From: a bacterium D16-34 | Lineage (GTDB): Bacteria > Actinomycetota > Coriobacteriia > Coriobacteriales > Eggerthellaceae | Assembly (NCBI GenBank): GCA_003612515.1 | Contig: RAZB01000010.1 | Span: 1 to 54,988, forward strand | Reading direction: 5' to 3' | Length of the DNA: 54,988 nt | Part shown: one piece after another, positions 50,963-54,988 of the stretch | Layout of the letters: each line of letters opens with the position of its first letter | How positions within the stretch are numbered: position 1 is the stretch's first letter | The notes under the pieces: model-generated | Database searches by the model: none | Seen by the model: the letters and a program-made list of their open reading frames with translations, nothing else | What the model was told of the DNA's origin: nothing | Position numbers and translations under genes: made by a program

Positions 50963-52171
50963 ATGAGTTTTACCTGCAACGATACGTATGTGTATTTAGA
51001 TTATGCAGCAACTGCTCCTTTGACGGAGGAAGTGGCAGCTGCAATGGCGCCTTATCAAGCGGGCGGTCGAGAGAACATTTTAGTGAACGCAAACGCAAAT
51101 TCCCTTCATACTCCTGGGAGAAAAGTATTCGCCGCTTTAGAGGACGCGCGCAAAACGATTGCTGGTGCATTGGGTGCGGCGCGCCCTTCTGAGATCATCT
51201 TTACATCGGGGGCAACCGAAGCTGATGATAGTGCGCTTATTGGAATGGCGCTTGGTGCGCGCGAGGCGCTTCGCCTCAAAGGGATGCAACCTGCGCAGCC
51301 ACATATTATTGTGTCGGCTATTGAGCATGATGCTATATTAGCACCCGCAAAAAAGCTTGAGACACTCGGGTTTCGCGTGACGCGTCTTGAGGTTAACTCT
51401 CAAGGGTTTGTTGAGGTGCGCTCGCTTGAAGAGGCGTTGTGCGAAGATACCATTTTAGTCTCAGTGCAGGCAGCCAATAGCGAAGTGGGAAGCATTCAGC
51501 CTATAGCCCAGTTGGCGGCATTAGCTCATGAACACGGTGCACTTTTCCATACTGATGCTGTACAAGCGCTTGGTAAAGCGCCGGTTGATATTGCCGAGTG
51601 GGATGTCGATGCTGCTTCGTTTTCTGCCCATAAGCTCGGAGGCCCCAAAGGCGTTGGCATCTTATATCTGAAAGCGCGCACCCCGTTTGAGCCTTATCTG
51701 CTCGGTGGTGGTCAAGAGTCGGGTTTACGCTCTGGTACACAAAACGTTGCTGGTGCAGTAGGTTGCGCCACGGCGGTATTTGATGCTCAGGCCATGCAAG
51801 AAGCTGAAGCTGCTCGACTGAGGCCTTTGAGAGACTATCTCTACGCGGAACTGACCCGCATTGAAGAGGTGGAGGCAACGGTAGAGGTTGATCCGGGAAG
51901 CTTTGACTTTTTGCCAAACATCGTGCATGTGCTCGTGGAAGGACTTGAAAGCGAAACGCTTATCTTGCGCCTCGATATGCTTGGATTTGGCGTTTCGGGT
52001 GGCTCGGCATGTTCGTCGTTATCTCTTGAGCCTTCGCATGTCTTAAAAGCCATGGGTATCTCAACCGATCGAGCTCGTGAAGCGCTGCGCATCTCTATAG
52101 GCCGTTATACCACTGAGCAGGATGTTCACAATTTTGTAGAGGCGCTTAAGAAGGCGTGTGATTGGGAGTAA
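50963..52171 (+). CDS. Cysteine desulfurase, NifS/IscS family
   Basis: The 402-residue PLP enzyme frees sulfur from cysteine for iron-sulfur clusters or tRNA thiolation. Seen are VYLDYAATAPLTEEV, the PLP-binding SFSAHKLGGPKGVGIL, and the catalytic-Cys loop GGSACSSLSLEPSHVL. ATG 50963 is chosen, with gaagga before it, over an ATG at 50948. No iscU or mnmA gene is adjacent, so the target pathway is open. Length is normal. Confidence 0.92.
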   Translation: MSFTCNDTYVYLDYAATAPLTEEVAAAMAPYQAGGRENILVNANANSLHTPGRKVFAALEDARKTIAGALGAARPSEIIFTSGATEADDSALIGMALGAREALRLKGMQPAQPHIIVSAIEHDAILAPAKKLETLGFRVTRLEVNSQGFVEVRSLEEALCEDTILVSVQAANSEVGSIQPIAQLAALAHEHGALFHTDAVQALGKAPVDIAEWDVDAASFSAHKLGGPKGVGILYLKARTPFEPYLLGGGQESGLRSGTQNVAGAVGCATAVFDAQAMQEAEAARLRPLRDYLYAELTRIEEVEATVEVDPGSFDFLPNIVHVLVEGLESETLILRLDMLGFGVSGGSACSSLSLEPSHVLKAMGISTDRAREALRISIGRYTTEQDVHNFVEALKKACDWE

Positions 52172-52176
52172 GGTTT

Positions 52177-52986
52177 ATGGAACTTATCACGACGCATACC
52201 CATACTAATTTCACTGATCATGGTGATGGAAGCATAGAAGAACTCATATCTGCCGCTGAAGCTTGTGGAATAACAACACTGGCAATAACGGAGCATTTTC
52301 CGCTGTCGGAAGCTATGGATCCGCAGCAATATTTGTCAATGCGCACTGAAAAGTTACCGTTGTACCTCGAAGAAATAGCGAAGGCGAAAAAAGCTCATCC
52401 TCACATTGAGATTTTATGTGGCACCGAACTTGATTGGCTGGGAGACTTTGAGGATCGAACGCTGAGCGCAGCTGACTTTGAGCCTTTCGACATCATTTTA
52501 GGATCGGTGCATTTTGTGGACGGCTGGGCTTTTGATGACCCTGCTGAGCGCGGGCGATGGGATGAAGTTGGTCCTGATGCGATTTGGCGACGCTACTTTG
52601 AGATTTGGTGCGAGGCGGTCACCTCTGATGCTCCGTTTCAGATAATGGCTCATCCTGATTTAGCGAAAAAATTCGGCATATATCCTTCGTTTGACTTAAT
52701 GCCGCTTTATGAGATGGCAGCTGAGGCATGTGCTTCTTCGGGTCGAATGATTGAGGTAAACACTTCTGGGGCACACTATGCATGTGCGGAGATGTTCCCC
52801 GCACCCGATCTTTTGCGCGCTTTTTGTCGTGCGGGCGTGCCGTGCACGGTAGGCACTGATGCGCATACGCCAGGAAATGTTGCTCGAGGTATTGAACAGG
52901 CATACCGGCTGATGGCACAAGCAGGTTACCAAACAGTAACGGTGCCGACAGCAAATGGGGGCAGGCGTAACATATCTATCGCGTAA
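52177..52986 (+). CDS. PHP-family phosphatase, histidinol-phosphatase (HisK) type
   Basis: The 269-residue protein starts with the PHP metal motif THTHTNFTDHGDGS, then TEHFPLSE and the GTELDWLG and GTDAHTPGNVARGI motifs of HisJ/HisK histidinol phosphatases. The predicted reaction is histidinol-phosphate to histidinol, but no other his genes are nearby, and PHP proteins also serve as other phosphoesterases. The start is ATG 52177, six bases after the desulfurase stop, with aagg just upstream. Confidence 0.82.
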   Translation: MELITTHTHTNFTDHGDGSIEELISAAEACGITTLAITEHFPLSEAMDPQQYLSMRTEKLPLYLEEIAKAKKAHPHIEILCGTELDWLGDFEDRTLSAADFEPFDIILGSVHFVDGWAFDDPAERGRWDEVGPDAIWRRYFEIWCEAVTSDAPFQIMAHPDLAKKFGIYPSFDLMPLYEMAAEACASSGRMIEVNTSGAHYACAEMFPAPDLLRAFCRAGVPCTVGTDAHTPGNVARGIEQAYRLMAQAGYQTVTVPTANGGRRNISIA

Positions 52987-53030
52987 GGTATATAACATTT
53001 CTTAAGACTTACGTAAAAGGAGTGATGGGC

Positions 53031-53930
53031 ATGGATTCATCATCAATATATACTTCGCCAACAGACAATGAAGCATTAGCGAAACGCTCTACCGGACCTT
53101 TGTCGCGGCCTTCAGCAACTATGACGGTTGGTGCTCTTGAAGCTGCAATGGCGGCAGAGTTTCCGCTCGCTGATGGGGAAGCGTGGGATCGTTCGGGCAT
53201 GAGTGTAGGAGATCCAGCGCGTTTAGTGGAAGGCGTTGCCGTTGCGCTTGATCCGACCGTAGATGCAATTGGTGCAGCGGCCGATGCGGGGGCTAATGTG
53301 TTGATCACGCATCACCCGCTTTTCCTGCAGCCACCTGAGAGTTTTGCGCCCGCTTCTTCGGTTGGCGCGAACGCAGGCGCTGGAGTTTGGGCTGCTATCT
53401 CGCGTGGTGTTGCGGTGATGTCGTTTCATACCTGTTTGGATGTGAGCGCCAAAGCGCAACGTGTGTTGCCAGGGATGCTTGGTTTGCATTTTGAGCGTGT
53501 GTGCGTTCCGCTTCCTGATACCGCTGGAAAAGGGTATGGTCAGGTATGCTCTTTTGATGGGTCAAAACTAACACTTGGACAACTTGCGGCGCGCTGTACT
53601 TCGGTGTTTGGGCGAGCTCCTCGCGTGTGGGGCGACTTTTCGCGCACGCTTGAACGCGTTGTGACCTGCACTGGCTCTATTGGCGAGGTCGGGCATGCTG
53701 CCTTAGCGCTTCAGGCAGATTGCGTGATCTGCGGAGAGATTAAGTATCACGACGCTTTAGCATTGTCGCAAGCAGGTCTTGATATTATCGAAGTCGGACA
53801 CGACTCCTCAGAATTACCGCTTGCAACTGTTTTGGCCGCCACAGTTGAATCTCTTGGCTTTGGTGATGGCCAAGTGCTTATTATTGATCAAAGGGATAAT
53901 TGGGCATATCCGGAATCGGTTCGCATGTAA
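53031..53930 (+). CDS. Nif3-like dinuclear metal-centre protein (DUF34/NIF3)
   Basis: The 299-residue protein has the Nif3 core: LITHHPLFL with metal-binding histidines, VAVMSFHTCLDVS, and the C-terminal VICGEIKYHDAL and EVGHDSSELP. It is often annotated as GTP cyclohydrolase I type 2, but the function of the family is unsettled. The N-terminal ~35 residues are an extra, low-complexity tail. ATG 53031 is favoured (aaaggag eight bases upstream). The zinc-ribbon gene follows in the order also seen in other actinobacteria. Confidence 0.88.
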   Translation: MDSSSIYTSPTDNEALAKRSTGPLSRPSATMTVGALEAAMAAEFPLADGEAWDRSGMSVGDPARLVEGVAVALDPTVDAIGAAADAGANVLITHHPLFLQPPESFAPASSVGANAGAGVWAAISRGVAVMSFHTCLDVSAKAQRVLPGMLGLHFERVCVPLPDTAGKGYGQVCSFDGSKLTLGQLAARCTSVFGRAPRVWGDFSRTLERVVTCTGSIGEVGHAALALQADCVICGEIKYHDALALSQAGLDIIEVGHDSSELPLATVLAATVESLGFGDGQVLIIDQRDNWAYPESVRM

Positions 53931-53938
53931 GGAAGATT

Positions 53939-54658
53939 ATGCAAGTAGACGCACAGGTGCTTGGTGTTTTGTTGCAGCTCCAACAGCTTGATATTCAAAT
54001 TCATCAGCTTCAAAAACAACTTGAAGCGCTTCCTCAACGAAAGACCATTTTAGAAGTGCGTTCTAAGAAGAAGCAGATCGAGCAGAAGAATGAGCAGATC
54101 GATGCTATGCATGCAACTGCCGAGGCGCAGTGCAATGTATTAAGCGACGAGGATGCTGTTTTATCTGCTAAGCAAAAGCGCATTCAAGAAGAGATTGATT
54201 CAGTTAAAGGAGATTATCGATCAGTTGAATCGCGCACCAAAGAGCTTAATGGGGTAGCTAAACGCAAGGCGACACTTGAAGCAGAAATATCAGCAGCGCT
54301 TGATGAATTGGCTAAGATCGAGGCGGTGCAAGCGCAAGTTGCGCAAGCGCTTGAGAGTTTGAATGCCCAAGAAGCAAAAGCTACCGAGGGCTTCATTGAG
54401 GCAGGCGGCAAAATTAAGCAAGCGATTGCCCAAAAAGAGGCTGCGCGAAATGTGCTTGTTGCCGAACTGTCTGATGACGTGCATAATCTTTACGAGAAAA
54501 CTGCACAGCGTATGGGTGGAGTTGCAGTAGCTCGTCTGCAGGATAACATGTGTGGCACTTGTCGCCGACCTATTGAGCATGGGCGACTGGTTGACCTGAA
54601 GCGCCAGGGCAATTTGGTGACGTGTCCACATTGTCACCGTATGCTTATCTTGGCTTAG
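53939..54658 (+). CDS. Coiled-coil zinc-ribbon protein (CT398/zf-RING_7 type)
   Basis: The 239-residue protein is a long antiparallel coiled coil (about residues 10-185, rich in Gln, Lys, Glu and Ala heptads) ended by a C4 zinc ribbon (CGTCRRPI at ~204-211 and CPHCHRML at ~229-236). The family is structural, linked in chlamydia to sigma-54 and secretion, but has no settled role in actinobacteria. The ATG at 53939 follows aaggaag, nine bases after the Nif3-like gene. Confidence 0.9.
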   Translation: MQVDAQVLGVLLQLQQLDIQIHQLQKQLEALPQRKTILEVRSKKKQIEQKNEQIDAMHATAEAQCNVLSDEDAVLSAKQKRIQEEIDSVKGDYRSVESRTKELNGVAKRKATLEAEISAALDELAKIEAVQAQVAQALESLNAQEAKATEGFIEAGGKIKQAIAQKEAARNVLVAELSDDVHNLYEKTAQRMGGVAVARLQDNMCGTCRRPIEHGRLVDLKRQGNLVTCPHCHRMLILA

Positions 54659-54671
54659 AGCGGTCATCAGA

Positions 54672-54767
54672 GCTGCTATTTGGGCTGCCGCTTGGGTTGG
54701 CACTTGGGCTGCTGTTTGAGCCACTGTTTGGGTCGCTATTTGGGCTGGCACTTGGGCTGCTGCTTGA
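54672..54767. repeat. 12-base tandem repeat, eight units with 48-base higher-order period
   Basis: Eight head-to-tail units such as gctgctatttgg, gctgccgcttgg and gttggcacttgg lie 13 bases after the stop codon of the zinc-ribbon gene. Units 1-4 resemble units 5-8, giving a 48-base second-order repeat. Both strands read open as simple repetitive peptides, but no ribosome binding site or family match supports a gene. Confidence 0.75.
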
Positions 54768-54822
54768 GCCGCGCGAAGGAAAACCGGTTCCACAACGCGA
54801 AGATTTCGCAGTTTTGGCATGA

Positions 54823-54885
54823 AAAGTGCCCTTGTCGGCAATTTAGACACCTAAATCGTGCGAATTTCCCCGACGAGAGCACTTT
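54823..54885. repeat. Long inverted repeat with nested hairpin, next to the IS end
   Basis: AAAGTGC... (54823-54838) pairs with 54870-54885 over 16 bases with one mismatch and one G-U pair. Inside the loop a second perfect hairpin (ATTTAG 54841-54846 with CTAAAT 54851-54856) forms. The word ccgacgag recurs at 54911. Read on the minus strand the outer stem ends in ACTTTT, so it might serve as a terminator for the transposase; a mobile palindromic element is the alternative. Confidence 0.6.
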
Positions 54886-54922
54886 ATAAGCCAAATTCCC
54901 GTCAGATTCGCCGACGAGGGGG

Positions 54923-54988
54923 TGCGGACGTTTTTTCGTACCACCTAGGCGGTGTAACCTAGCGATGCCCGGTACTCGTCCGGGCTTA
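54923..54988 (-). mobile_element. End of an IS3-like insertion sequence, partial
   Basis: The right-hand edge of the window holds the C-terminus of an IS3-type transposase on the minus strand. A plausible element end is the TG at 54923 (tgcggacgttttttcg). The rest of the element and its other terminal repeat lie beyond the window, so this boundary is a guess. Confidence 0.45.
54945..54988 (-). CDS. IS3-family-like transposase, C-terminal 13 residues only
   Basis: On the minus strand the frame ending at TAG (54945-54947) reads SPDEYRASLGYTA then stop. The pattern SPxEYRxSLG is a common ending of IS3-family (orfB/DDE, rve-type) transposases. The remaining part lies beyond the window. With only 13 residues visible the call rests on motif memory. 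Confidence 0.55.
   Translation of the reverse strand, partial: SPDEYRASLGYTA

Noticed and set aside
54290-54850. Ala/Gln/Thr-rich open frame on the minus strand over the 12-base repeat
   Set aside because: Its composition comes from the repeat and from the antisense of the coiled-coil gene; there is no ribosome binding site or domain.
54850-54988. Start of an RNase P RNA gene, suggested by the zinc-ribbon/Nif3 neighbourhood
   Set aside because: No RNase P conserved regions are seen, and the last bases read as a transposase C-terminus on the minus strand.

Overview
The window looks like a stretch of chromosome from a mid-GC actinobacterium of class Coriobacteriia (Eggerthellales-like, for example the Cryptobacterium/Slackia neighbourhood). 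This is inferred from gene content and style: many GTG starts, strong AGGAGG-type ribosome binding sites, a Wzm/Wzt-type transporter among licD and GT2 genes, and proteins carrying choline-binding-type repeats. No database search could be run, so the taxonomic call is tentative.

Region 1 (1-20210) is an accessory cell-envelope locus. It opens with the 3' part of an L,D-transpeptidase carrying choline-binding-type repeats. Next come a large polytopic membrane protein, a LicD-type phosphotransferase, a Wzx-like flippase and an opine-dehydrogenase-family oxidoreductase. These are followed by a fused LicC-LicA-type enzyme (nucleotidyltransferase plus choline kinase), a second LicC-like nucleotidyltransferase, three family-2 glycosyltransferases with a DUF2304 partner, a second LicD, and an ABC exporter (Wzt/TagH-like ATPase with an unusual C-terminal extension, and a Wzm/TagG-like permease). 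It closes with a secreted M6-type metalloprotease ending in ten choline-binding-type repeats. The simplest reading is a system that builds, exports and decorates a surface glycopolymer with phosphocholine (or a related amino alcohol), plus two exported proteins that dock on that decoration.

Region 2 (about 20270-34631) is mostly housekeeping: metK behind a compact SAM-I/SAM-IV-like riboswitch, priA, the principal sigma factor, an RlmKL-like rRNA methyltransferase whose first catalytic half looks degenerate, a YczE-like membrane protein, tRNA-Met(CAT), tRNA-Val(CAC), trpS, tRNA-Asn(GTT), an ABC-F ATPase, trmL, serC and an M50 protease.

Region 3 (34656-46569) is a tightly packed run on the plus strand: scpA, scpB, an rluB-like gene, tyrA, aroA, cmk, plsC, ispH, a DUF512 radical-SAM-like gene, der, plsY and gpsA. 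Start and stop codons overlap at several junctions. It joins chromosome segregation, aromatic amino-acid synthesis, phospholipid synthesis, isoprenoid synthesis and ribosome assembly, and ends at a strong terminator.

Region 4 (46570-54988) starts with a non-coding interval holding a candidate small RNA with three cytosine-rich loops, reminiscent of actinobacterial 6C RNA. It continues with a small exported DUF3887-like protein, a VanZ-RDD-YjeF_N triple fusion, an O6-alkylguanine methyltransferase, rpe, a cysteine desulfurase, a PHP-family phosphatase, a Nif3-family protein and a coiled-coil zinc-ribbon protein. The end of the window holds tandem repeats, a long inverted repeat and the C-terminus of an IS3-like transposase on the minus strand.
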